Assembly (NCBI GenBank): GCA_028701945.1 | Contig: JAQVPT010000015.1 | Coordinates: 1-22,705, forward strand | Length of the DNA stretch: 22,705 nt | Direction of reading: 5' to 3' | Source of the DNA: Bacteroidales bacterium | GTDB lineage: Bacteria > Bacteroidota > Bacteroidia > Bacteroidales > ML635J-15 | Shown: positions 1-6,916 of the stretch, piece after piece | Position numbering within the stretch: position 1 is the stretch's first letter | Layout of the letters: each line of letters opens with the position of its first letter | Notes under the pieces: model-generated | The model's database searches: none | What the model was told of the DNA's origin: nothing | What the model saw: the letters and a program-made list of their open reading frames with translations, nothing else | Translations under genes and position numbers: made by a program

Positions 1-122
1 TTATTACTTTTATGACTATACCTAATCTTATTGCTATTGTATTGCTTGCTCCAGTAATGAAAAAGGAAGCAGATAATTATTTTTCTTTTAACAAAAAGGA
101 ATATAAACCAAATAAAAAATAA
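1..122 (+). CDS. C-terminal end of an AGCS-type sodium:amino acid (alanine/glycine) symporter, partial
   Basis: The reading frame is open from the left edge (first full codon at base 3) and stops with TAA at 120-122, giving about 39 residues. It starts with a hydrophobic stretch, ITFMTIPNLIAIVLLAPVM, followed by a charged, Lys-rich tail ending in KPNKK. A last membrane segment with an IPNLIA motif followed by a short basic cytoplasmic tail resembles the C-terminus of alanine/glycine:cation symporters (AGCS family), which import small amino acids with Na+. Only the tail is visible, so this rests on one motif and could be another multi-helix transporter. The next gene starts 31 nt later on the same strand, so co-transcription is possible. 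Confidence 0.55.
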   Translation, partial: ITFMTIPNLIAIVLLAPVMKKEADNYFSFNKKEYKPNKK

Positions 123-153
123 TTAATTAGTAATTGTAATTAATAAAAAACTG

Positions 154-1248
154 ATGAAGGGTTTTATAAAAGAATATTTTAATTTCTCGAAACGAGAACG
201 AAACGGAATAATAGTCCTTCTACTTATTCTTGTGATAATAGTTTATATTAGGATTACAGTAAATAACACAAAACAAAATAAACGTGTTGATTTTACTGAA
301 TTCGAGAAAGATATTGACAGATTTATTGAATATCAAACCCCCGACTTTTCAAAAACACCTTTAAGTTTTGACCCAAATACCGCTGATGCTGACCAGCTTC
401 TTTGTTTAGGACTTTCGCCACGCTCGGTTAACGGCATTTTACAATATCGCGAAAAAGAGTGGAAGTTTTATAAACCAGAAGATATGTTAAGGGTTAAAGA
501 TTTGTCTCAAGAAGAATTCGAACATATTAAAGAGTTTATTAATATCCCTAAAAAGGAATATGCAAAAGATTATAAATTTCAATATCCTGAAAAGACTTAT
601 ACTGTAAATGAGTCCGAATTATTTTATTTTGACCCGAATACTGCTTCGAAAGAGGAGTTAAAAAGTTTAGGTTTTCTATCATGGCAAAGCGATAATATTA
701 TCAAATATAGGGAGAGCGGTGGATATTTTACGGAAGCAAATGATATTGAAAAAATTTATGGTTTAGACCCCGATTTTGTCGATAAGCTAAAACCTTATGT
801 GAAAATAGACTCTGCATTTACAGGAACATCCAATTTAAGCAACGCAGATATTAGTATTGAATTGAATGTTGCTACAGCCATAGAATTGCAAAAACTAAGC
901 GGAATTGGACCGTCTTATTCTAAAAGAATAGTTGAGTATCGCGATAAATTAGGTGGTTTTATTAGTGTTGAACAAATTATGGAAGTATATGGTTTTACAG
1001 ATGAACTTTACGAAACCGTGAAAAATAGTTTTATTATCGACACATCAAACATCAAAAAAATAAACATTAATACTGCAAAATATGTGGATTTAATAAAACA
1101 TCCTTACATAGATAAAGAAATTACCAACAGTATTCTTAATTATCGCAAGTTTGCTGGTGAGATAAAATCCTTTGAGGAACTCGTTACGCAAAAAGCAATT
1201 AGCAACGAAGTTTTTGATAAATTACAACCCTATATTAAAACAAAATGA
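154..1248 (+). CDS. membrane-anchored protein with four ComEA-like helix-hairpin-helix domains
   Basis: 364 residues. A basic N-terminus (SKRERN) precedes one transmembrane helix at about residues 18-34, then a soluble part. That part holds four tandem helix-hairpin-helix units of about 57 residues, at roughly 73-129, 160-216, 236-293 and 304-361. Each begins with a D/N-x-N-T/V-A motif (DPNTA, DPNTA, LNVAT, ININTA), has a middle I-x-x-Y-R and ends in a Leu/Val-Lys-x-(Y/F) turn. The third is the most canonical (LSGIGPSYSKRIVEYR). HhH units of this type bind DNA backbone non-specifically in ComEA and its relatives. The arrangement here suggests a DNA- or protein-binding protein held at the cytoplasmic membrane; its exact role, for example in uptake or envelope work, is unproven. 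The stop overlaps the next start (ATGA, 1245-1248), implying translational coupling to the RNA methyltransferase gene. Confidence 0.85.
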   Translation: MKGFIKEYFNFSKRERNGIIVLLLILVIIVYIRITVNNTKQNKRVDFTEFEKDIDRFIEYQTPDFSKTPLSFDPNTADADQLLCLGLSPRSVNGILQYREKEWKFYKPEDMLRVKDLSQEEFEHIKEFINIPKKEYAKDYKFQYPEKTYTVNESELFYFDPNTASKEELKSLGFLSWQSDNIIKYRESGGYFTEANDIEKIYGLDPDFVDKLKPYVKIDSAFTGTSNLSNADISIELNVATAIELQKLSGIGPSYSKRIVEYRDKLGGFISVEQIMEVYGFTDELYETVKNSFIIDTSNIKKININTAKYVDLIKHPYIDKEITNSILNYRKFAGEIKSFEELVTQKAISNEVFDKLQPYIKTK

Positions 1249-2027
1249 TAGAAAAACTCTCAAAAGCAAAAAGTAAACTAATATCGTCTTTATCGGTAAA
1301 AAAACACAGGTCTGAAAATAGACTATTTGTAGCAGAAGGAATAAAAATGTTGCAAGAGACAATTGAATCAAATTTTAAAATTAAGTATGTTGTTTATAAT
1401 GATGATAAAGAATTGCCAATTAGTTCTGATGATTATGAAGTTTTCACAACTGACGATGTAGGCATGAAAAAAATATCTAATCTAAAGTCTGCTCCCGGAG
1501 TTTTAACGATTATCGAAATACCTGATTATGAACTTGAAATAAGTGATTTAAAATCAAAACTTACAATGGCGGTTGATGATATTCAAGACCCTGGCAATCT
1601 TGGAACCATGCTTCGTATTTGCGATTGGTTTGGAATAGAAAACCTTATTTGTTCTAAAAATTCAGCAGATGTTTATAACCCTAAAGTTATACAAGCAAGC
1701 ATGGGTGCATTTTTGAGAGTTAAAATTCATTATGTTGATTTGCCTGAGTTTATCAAAAATTATAAACTGGAAACTGGACAAATAACGTACGGAACGTTCT
1801 TAGAAGGCGAAAGTATTTATCAAGCCAAGTTGCCACAGGCTGCACTATTTGTTCTCGGTAACGAAGGAAACGGCATTTCTGATGAGGTCTCTGAGTTTCT
1901 GGATGAGAAAATATTTATTCCGCCATACCAAAGACCAGAACAACATTCTGAATCTCTGAATATTTCAATTGCCGCAGGAATAATTGCCAGTGAGTTTAGA
2001 CGGAATCCCCTACCAAATCTTCAATAA
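1245..2027 (+). CDS. TrmH/SpoU family RNA 2'-O-methyltransferase
   Basis: 260 residues, the usual size for a SpoU-class enzyme with an N-terminal substrate-binding domain. Such enzymes transfer methyl from S-adenosylmethionine to a ribose 2'-OH in rRNA or tRNA. Residues about 1-95 form the substrate-binding part, with the family motif RLFVAEG. The SPOUT catalytic domain follows with its three motifs: DPGNLGTMLR (115-124, carrying the catalytic Arg region), LGNEGNGI (204-211) and SESLNISIAAG (235-245). The last two form the knotted SAM site. The ATG overlaps the previous stop by 4 nt. The target nucleotide cannot be assigned by eye; RlmB- or TsnR-like relatives are equally possible. The 3' end overlaps the end of the convergent flavoprotein gene by 32 nt. 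Confidence 0.9.
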   Translation: MIEKLSKAKSKLISSLSVKKHRSENRLFVAEGIKMLQETIESNFKIKYVVYNDDKELPISSDDYEVFTTDDVGMKKISNLKSAPGVLTIIEIPDYELEISDLKSKLTMAVDDIQDPGNLGTMLRICDWFGIENLICSKNSADVYNPKVIQASMGAFLRVKIHYVDLPEFIKNYKLETGQITYGTFLEGESIYQAKLPQAALFVLGNEGNGISDEVSEFLDEKIFIPPYQRPEQHSESLNISIAAGIIASEFRRNPLPNLQ

Positions 2028-2943
2028 TCTCTTTTACACTTTTAATCTCTTTAATATTCTCAATTGCTGGGCTTGCACACCAAACGGTTTTGTAGGTTGC
2101 TTTAAATGCGGCGTTAGTTAGTTTGTTTTGTCCTTTACGCATAAGTATTGCTTTTGCAAACTTTTTAATACCAGTGTTTTTGTTGATTAGATATTCAAGG
2201 AAATTAGGTTTTGTCCCAATACTTTTAACATAGTCTGTATTTATAACGGTTGTAGGTGCTCCTGATAGTTTGCGGGTCAAAACAATATCGTCTTTTCCGT
2301 AATTTATTAATGCATTTTTATATTCGTCAGATACTTCGCATTCGAGTGAGGCAATAAATAAGGTCCCAATTGAAGCTCCTGCTGCTCCAAGTTTTAAAAT
2401 ATCTTTAAGGTCGCTTGAAGATGAAACTCCACCGGCATTAATAACAGGTATTTTACAATTTTTGGTAAGTATTTCTATTAATTCGTTCCGCGGAGTGCAG
2501 CCTGCATGACCACCTGCCTCGCTATTAACTGCAATTAAGGCATCTGCACCTGCTTGTTCAACTTTTTGAGCATATTTTAAATCTGTAACGTCGCAAAAAA
2601 CCTTTATTCCTTTAGCATGAGCTTTTTCTATAATTGTTTTAGGATTACCCAAGGAAGTGGTAATAAAAGCTGGAGGCTCAGCCAAACAAGCTTCAACTTG
2701 TGCATCTAACTTTGAGTTTGATCGATTTGCAATAATATTTATCCCAAACGGCTTATCGCTGTGTTGTTTAATTTCTTGAATGGCTTTTATAATGTCGCTT
2801 GGATTACGAAAATTCATGGCTGGGATTGCTCCACTTATTCCATTATCAAGAGCCGATTTGATCATTTCGATATTTGTAACCAAAAACATTGGTGCCAAAA
2901 TTATCGGGTGTTTTATATTTAATAGTTCCGTAAGTTTTGTCAT
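1996..2943 (-). CDS. nitronate monooxygenase / FabK-like FMN-dependent TIM-barrel enzyme
   Basis: 315 residues, matching the nitronate monooxygenase (formerly 2-nitropropane dioxygenase) family. These are FMN enzymes that oxidise alkyl nitronates; close relatives are FabK-type enoyl-ACP reductases. Visible signatures are the N-terminal HPIILAPM strand, the NSEAGGHAG motif around residues 140-148 with His146 in the place of the family's catalytic His, the phosphate-binding INAGGVSSSSDL segment, and a GAAGASIGTLF strand near residue 190. The ATG at 2943 overlaps the stop of the upstream glycosyltransferase gene (ATGA), so it is the last gene of an overlapping minus-strand set. A flavoenzyme behind two glycosyltransferases does not obviously fit one pathway, and whether it acts as monooxygenase or reductase cannot be settled here. 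It converges on, and overlaps by 32 nt, the methyltransferase gene. Confidence 0.82.
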   Translation of the reverse strand: MTKLTELLNIKHPIILAPMFLVTNIEMIKSALDNGISGAIPAMNFRNPSDIIKAIQEIKQHSDKPFGINIIANRSNSKLDAQVEACLAEPPAFITTSLGNPKTIIEKAHAKGIKVFCDVTDLKYAQKVEQAGADALIAVNSEAGGHAGCTPRNELIEILTKNCKIPVINAGGVSSSSDLKDILKLGAAGASIGTLFIASLECEVSDEYKNALINYGKDDIVLTRKLSGAPTTVINTDYVKSIGTKPNFLEYLINKNTGIKKFAKAILMRKGQNKLTNAAFKATYKTVWCASPAIENIKEIKSVKEIIEDLVGDSV

Positions 2944-3683
2944 TTCTTAAAAATATTGCTTTTGGCAATACCTATTTTATTAAAAAAATACAAAAATGAT
3001 GTTCCTATAACTCCCAGTCCGTATTGAACACTGCGTTGAAAATTTATTGATGAGGCTCCCTCAAAGTATTTTGTTGGACAAGTAATTTCTGCTATTTCAT
3101 ATCCAGCATAAAAAATTTGTGCCAGCATCTGATTATCAAAAACAAAATCGTCTGAATTATCATTAAAATTAATTGCATTTAGTACCTCTGCAGAAAAAGC
3201 TCTGAAACCAGTGTGATATTCTGATAATTTCTGGTGCATTAATACATTTTGAATAAAAGTTAAAAGACGATTTGAAACATATTTGTAGAATGGCATTCCT
3301 CCTTTAAGTGCACCGCGTCCCAATATTCTTGAGCCTAAAACCACGCTATACACCTCATTAGCAATTAGATACGACATTGAATGAATTAGTTTTGGCGTAT
3401 ATTGATAATCGGGATGTAGCATGATAATAATATCTGCACCAAGTTTTAGAGCATTATTGTAACAGGTTTTTTGATTTCCTCCGTAGCCTTTATTTTTATC
3501 ATGTACAAATATGTTTTTTATTCCTAGTTCACGTCCTTTGTCAACAGTTTTGTCCGTACTATTGTCATCAACTAATATAACATCATCAACAATATCAAAA
3601 GGTATTTCCGAGTACGTTTTTTCTAATGTAAGTTCTGCATTATATGCAGGTAATACTATTATAATTTTTTTTCCGTTTATCAC
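2940..3683 (-). CDS. family 2 glycosyltransferase, DPM1-like (polyprenyl-phosphate sugar synthase type)
   Basis: 247 residues with a GT-A fold. The first strand is IIIVLPAYNAE, the nucleotide-sugar site is DDNSTDKT (39-46), and MLHPDYQY (88-95) stands where the metal-binding DxD lies in dolichyl-phosphate mannose synthase relatives. GFRAFS near residue 160 and a C-terminal hydrophobic patch follow. Enzymes of this group transfer a sugar from a nucleotide donor, often to a polyprenyl phosphate at the inner membrane face. The start is GTG (3681-3683): it overlaps the TMTC-like gene's stop as GTGA, and the fold begins only about 6 residues later, so no better start exists. The tight overlap suggests that it supplies the lipid-linked sugar donor used by the neighbouring GT-C enzyme. 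That link is inferred from context; the sugar is unknown. Confidence 0.85.
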   Translation of the reverse strand: MINGKKIIIVLPAYNAELTLEKTYSEIPFDIVDDVILVDDNSTDKTVDKGRELGIKNIFVHDKNKGYGGNQKTCYNNALKLGADIIIMLHPDYQYTPKLIHSMSYLIANEVYSVVLGSRILGRGALKGGMPFYKYVSNRLLTFIQNVLMHQKLSEYHTGFRAFSAEVLNAINFNDNSDDFVFDNQMLAQIFYAGYEIAEITCPTKYFEGASSINFQRSVQYGLGVIGTSFLYFFNKIGIAKSNIFKK

Positions 3684-5860
3684 TTTGCTGCTTGTTTTTG
3701 TTTTAATTCTTCTGATTTTTGAAGATAAATATTTGCATTCTCAATATCTCCTAATTGCTGATAAGTTACGCCAAGATTAAAATATGACTGTGCATCATTT
3801 GGATCAAGTTCAATTGCTTTATGAAAATATTCTAAGGACTCATTGTAATATCCTTTCATTCCATAAGCAACACCGAGGTCTTTGTAAAACGAAGCAGTTT
3901 TATCGAAATTCATTTTTTGAGCTTTTTGTAAATATAAAAATGCTGAATCAATCATATTCAGATGTTTTCCATAAAGTGTACCTTTCAAGTGATATGCTTC
4001 GCCAAACTCGGATTTGACAGATATTATTTCATCACAAGATTTTAGAATTTCTTCGGGTGTTGACGAAGACTCTTTGTTTGTAAGCAATGTAAACGTGTTT
4101 TGCATTACTATTTTAGAGTTGTTGTACGCAATATTATGAAACGGACGAAGCTTTAAAACTTTTGCATAATAATCTAATGATTTGGAAATAGCAAAATTGT
4201 GTTCGTAATGTGCATTCCCCAATAAATTTAAGGCATCAATATAATTAGGATAGATTTCTATTGCATGTTCTAAATAACCAATCGCTTGTTTGCACATTTG
4301 GTCATGTATAACTGTATTGGTTCTGTTTTCTGGTTTTTGAGCTTCCTCAATTAATTTGCCACCTGCCGAACAATTGCTTTTTGCCGAATTAGAGCTTGTT
4401 TGCACATCTGTGGTAAACAGTGTAAGGTCGTTTTCCCATGCTTTATTTCGACTAATGGTTTTTAGTGAATATAAGCCTAAAATTATTATCATAATAAAAC
4501 TCATAAAGTATTTTGCCGAGGCATTATCTTTAAAAAGTTTTGGTGTGTATTTATAGATTAACCATGCAAGTATCAGACAAAATCCGATTGAAGAAATAAA
4601 TACAAAACGCTCATTCATAAATGTTCCAACCGGAAAGAAAATATTTGAAACAACCGATAGCGGCAGCAGATAAAACCATATTCCATAGGAAAACACATCT
4701 CGTTTTTTAATCATACCGTAAACTGCATAAATACCGATTGCAAGATAAAAAATAAGAGTTAAATAAGCTCCAGGATTGTCCCAGCCAATGATTTCTATTT
4801 GATATGGATAGTAATCATACGTTAAAGGGTGAGGAAATATCAGCAATTTGACGTACATCCATAACGTAAAGAATATTGTCGCCATTTTATCGGCAAAACT
4901 TGCTCCTAAAAATGGATTATTCATTATTTCTTGCGAAATTTGCTTTTCGCCACCACCAAAACCAAGAATATTTGCTCTTAACAGAAGAAATATCGCAGCA
5001 GCTATCAATAATGGAATGCTAGCTTTAATATTTGATGAGAATTTATGATTGGTAAAATAATAAATAGTAATAGGAATTATCGCTAAAAAAGTGATTGCAT
5101 TTTCTTTTGATAATAATCCGAAAAGTAGCGAAACTGACGACAGTATCACAAAATAAATTTTCTTAGTATCCAAATATTTAATTGTAAACCAAACAGCTGC
5201 TAGTGAGCCAAGTAGAGTCATTATTTCATCACGACCTTTAATGTTTGCAACGGCTTCGGTATGAATTGGGTGAGCTAAAAACAAAATACTGGCAATAAAT
5301 GCGAAACTAAAATACCATTTTTTGTCTTTTTCTGGTGGGAATGATCGCAGTAAGATAATATACAGTAAACAAGTTGTTAAAAAGTACAAAATAATATTGA
5401 TAAAATGACTAATGTGCGGATTACCTTTATACATTATTTGCCCATTTGCATCTTTAATGTTTTTTCCGAACAATTCTACTTCTAATGCAAAACTAACTAA
5501 GGACAGCGGACGATAACGTCCTCCAGCAACCAATTTTTTCTCCTCTTGTATTTGTGAAGCAGTTCTATCCGGATAACTTGACAGCCAAAATCCTGTAAAT
5601 GTGTCATATTTAAAAATATCGGGAATGCCTTTGATTCCTTTTTGTGTAAACTCGTTACCGGTAATTACAATTGCATCGTCAAGTGCGTAATCGTGTCCTA
5701 TTGTGTTACCGTACAAGATAAATGCAAACACACAAAAAGCTATAATAGCAAAGTAATTTGACTTTTTGTGATTAATGTCGATAGTCGTGTTGGCAACTTT
5801 CTTTTCAGCTTGCCCTTTTACAGGAGTAGCTGTTTTTTTCTGTGGTTTATGTCTCGACAT
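3680..5860 (-). CDS. TMTC-like multi-pass GT-C glycosyltransferase with C-terminal TPR repeats
   Basis: 726 residues from the ATG at 5860. About 30 basic/polar residues lead into a first membrane helix. A luminal-loop acidic pair follows (ALDDAIV, about residues 59-65), as in GT-C enzymes that use lipid-linked sugars. The signature HPIHTEAVANIKGRDE near residue 196 is the hallmark of the TMTC (DUF1736) family, whose animal members are linked to protein O-mannosylation. Roughly ten hydrophobic segments run to about residue 470, then several tetratricopeptide repeats from about 520 to 720 (GVAYGMKGYYNESLEYF; LGVTYQQLGD). The frame can be extended to a TTG at 5878, but that codon lies inside a -7 box, so I prefer ATG 5860. 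The GT2 gene follows with a 4-nt overlap. The likely role is transfer of a polyprenyl-linked sugar to exported protein or a glycan; the acceptor is unknown. Confidence 0.87.
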   Translation of the reverse strand: MSRHKPQKKTATPVKGQAEKKVANTTIDINHKKSNYFAIIAFCVFAFILYGNTIGHDYALDDAIVITGNEFTQKGIKGIPDIFKYDTFTGFWLSSYPDRTASQIQEEKKLVAGGRYRPLSLVSFALEVELFGKNIKDANGQIMYKGNPHISHFINIILYFLTTCLLYIILLRSFPPEKDKKWYFSFAFIASILFLAHPIHTEAVANIKGRDEIMTLLGSLAAVWFTIKYLDTKKIYFVILSSVSLLFGLLSKENAITFLAIIPITIYYFTNHKFSSNIKASIPLLIAAAIFLLLRANILGFGGGEKQISQEIMNNPFLGASFADKMATIFFTLWMYVKLLIFPHPLTYDYYPYQIEIIGWDNPGAYLTLIFYLAIGIYAVYGMIKKRDVFSYGIWFYLLPLSVVSNIFFPVGTFMNERFVFISSIGFCLILAWLIYKYTPKLFKDNASAKYFMSFIMIIILGLYSLKTISRNKAWENDLTLFTTDVQTSSNSAKSNCSAGGKLIEEAQKPENRTNTVIHDQMCKQAIGYLEHAIEIYPNYIDALNLLGNAHYEHNFAISKSLDYYAKVLKLRPFHNIAYNNSKIVMQNTFTLLTNKESSSTPEEILKSCDEIISVKSEFGEAYHLKGTLYGKHLNMIDSAFLYLQKAQKMNFDKTASFYKDLGVAYGMKGYYNESLEYFHKAIELDPNDAQSYFNLGVTYQQLGDIENANIYLQKSEELKQKQAAK

Positions 5861-5875
5861 TTGCTCAATTTTTTT

Positions 5876-5891
5876 CAAAAATACAAAAATA
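5876..5891 (-). promoter_or_regulatory. tandem Bacteroidota -7 boxes upstream of the TMTC-like gene
   Basis: On the minus strand two consecutive TATTTTTG octamers (5884-5891 and 5876-5883) match the TAnnTTTG element. No TTG lies at the usual 17-23 nt upstream of either, so the -33 half is not recognisable. The boxes would place transcription starts about 10-20 nt ahead of the ATG at 5860, and the TTG at 5878 would then lie within the promoter. A sequence of A/T runs can give such matches by chance, and read-through from the lipoprotein gene is also possible. Confidence 0.35.
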
Positions 5892-5924
5892 TCAAAACTT
5901 TACAGATTTATTAGCAGCTTTTTA

Positions 5925-6584
5925 TTAATTGTACAGTTTCCCAACAAATCGCAAAATCTCGTCTTTTGATAGATCGTTTGGGTTTGTCCCTAATACTCCT
6001 TCGGGAATTGCAAGCTTCAGCTTTTCAAAATGTTCAATCCAATATGGATTAGTTTTTCCTGATGTGTCGCTAAAACTCATTGGGATAGCGGTAAATGTTT
6101 CTTTTCCACTAGGTGATAAGTAAGATTTGTAAATAAGTTCGCTGCAATATATAGCATTATTGTCTGGCAAAAACACGGAGTCATAAGGCATACCTATATA
6201 AGTTGTAGCAATGTCAACAGGATTTTGAATTTCAATTTCTGGATTTAATCTATAAGCAATCACTAATGGATTTCCGTTTTCATCATGTGCCGAAGCATCT
6301 AAGAAATCTTGTAAAGAAATTTTTTGTACGCCAAAAACAGGAGTTGCTTCAATAACAAATATCTCATTATTCTCTATGCAAACTATTCCTACATGCGAAA
6401 ATGAAATTGCATTGTCGTCACCTGTAGTGTTTATAATTGCATCAGTAAAATCGCTTGTCGCATTTACTTGAAATAACAAGTCGCCAGATTGTGGGGCGTA
6501 AGTTTTTTGTACGCAAGATGATATTATAAAAACTACTAATAAAATTATTATTAGCGTAGGATTAATGTTTTTTCTTTTAATCAT
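5925..6584 (-). CDS. lipoprotein of the YiiX/NlpC-P60-like permuted papain hydrolase group
   Basis: 219 residues. A basic N-terminus and a hydrophobic core end in the lipobox IISSC with Cys24, so the protein is probably lipid-anchored in the envelope. The mature part has GDLLFQ at 34-39, SFSHVGIV with His64, VIEATP with Glu80 and IYCSELIYKSY with Cys147. The order His, Glu, then Cys is that of the circularly permuted papain-like (YiiX/YebB) enzymes, in which Cys sits after His rather than before it. These cleave amide bonds in peptides or act on lipids; the substrate here is unknown. The TMTC-like gene begins 64 nt downstream with no visible terminator between, so the two may share a transcript. 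All three active-site positions are present, which argues against a degenerate copy. Confidence 0.85.
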   Translation of the reverse strand: MIKRKNINPTLIIILLVVFIISSCVQKTYAPQSGDLLFQVNATSDFTDAIINTTGDDNAISFSHVGIVCIENNEIFVIEATPVFGVQKISLQDFLDASAHDENGNPLVIAYRLNPEIEIQNPVDIATTYIGMPYDSVFLPDNNAIYCSELIYKSYLSPSGKETFTAIPMSFSDTSGKTNPYWIEHFEKLKLAIPEGVLGTNPNDLSKDEILRFVGKLYN

Positions 6585-6608
6585 AAGGCTTTCTGTTTTT
6601 TTCTACCG

Positions 6609-6616
6609 CAAATTTA
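6609..6616 (-). promoter_or_regulatory. -7 box (TAAATTTG) for the YiiX-like lipoprotein gene
   Basis: TAAATTTG on the minus strand, 24 nt ahead of the ATG at 6584, fits the Bacteroidota TAnnTTTG element at a sensible leader length. No TTG is present at 17-23 nt upstream, so only half of the promoter is recognisable. Confidence 0.4.
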
Positions 6617-6838
6617 ATCAGTTTATTGAAGGTTGAGCTCTAATCCTTCATGTTTTTATGCAATTGAGAAATTATAAGATTTTATTGAAAACATAGCATT
6701 TAAGTATTATTAGCACTTTTTAAATTATTGACTTAGAAATGTGAAAATTTATGAATTGGTTTAGTTGTAATGATGAAGTTTATAATCTATCGTTAGAATA
6801 AAAGCTATAGAAATCAATAAAGCAAATTCTAAATTAAT

Positions 6839-6865
6839 TTTGTATAACAATTTTGTATATCTTTG
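6839..6865 (+). promoter_or_regulatory. candidate promoter for the DUF285-repeat T9SS protein
   Basis: TATCTTTG at 6858-6865 is a good match to the -7 element TAnnTTTG. A TTTG lies upstream at 6839-6842, but the 15-nt gap is shorter than the usual 17-23. It would give a leader of about 45 nt before the ATG at 6917. Confidence 0.45.
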
Positions 6866-6916
6866 TTATGAAATTAGCAACAGTTAAAGTTATACATGTA
6901 ATAAAATTATACAATT

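Larger units (their letters stand above)
6585..6916. other. 332-nt divergent intergenic region
   Basis: Very AT-rich DNA between the lipoprotein gene (minus) and the repeat-protein gene (plus). It carries a -7-like box for each direction near its two ends and no open frame of note. I saw no strong hairpin, operator-like palindrome or RNA gene in the middle part (about 6630-6830). Confidence 0.6.
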
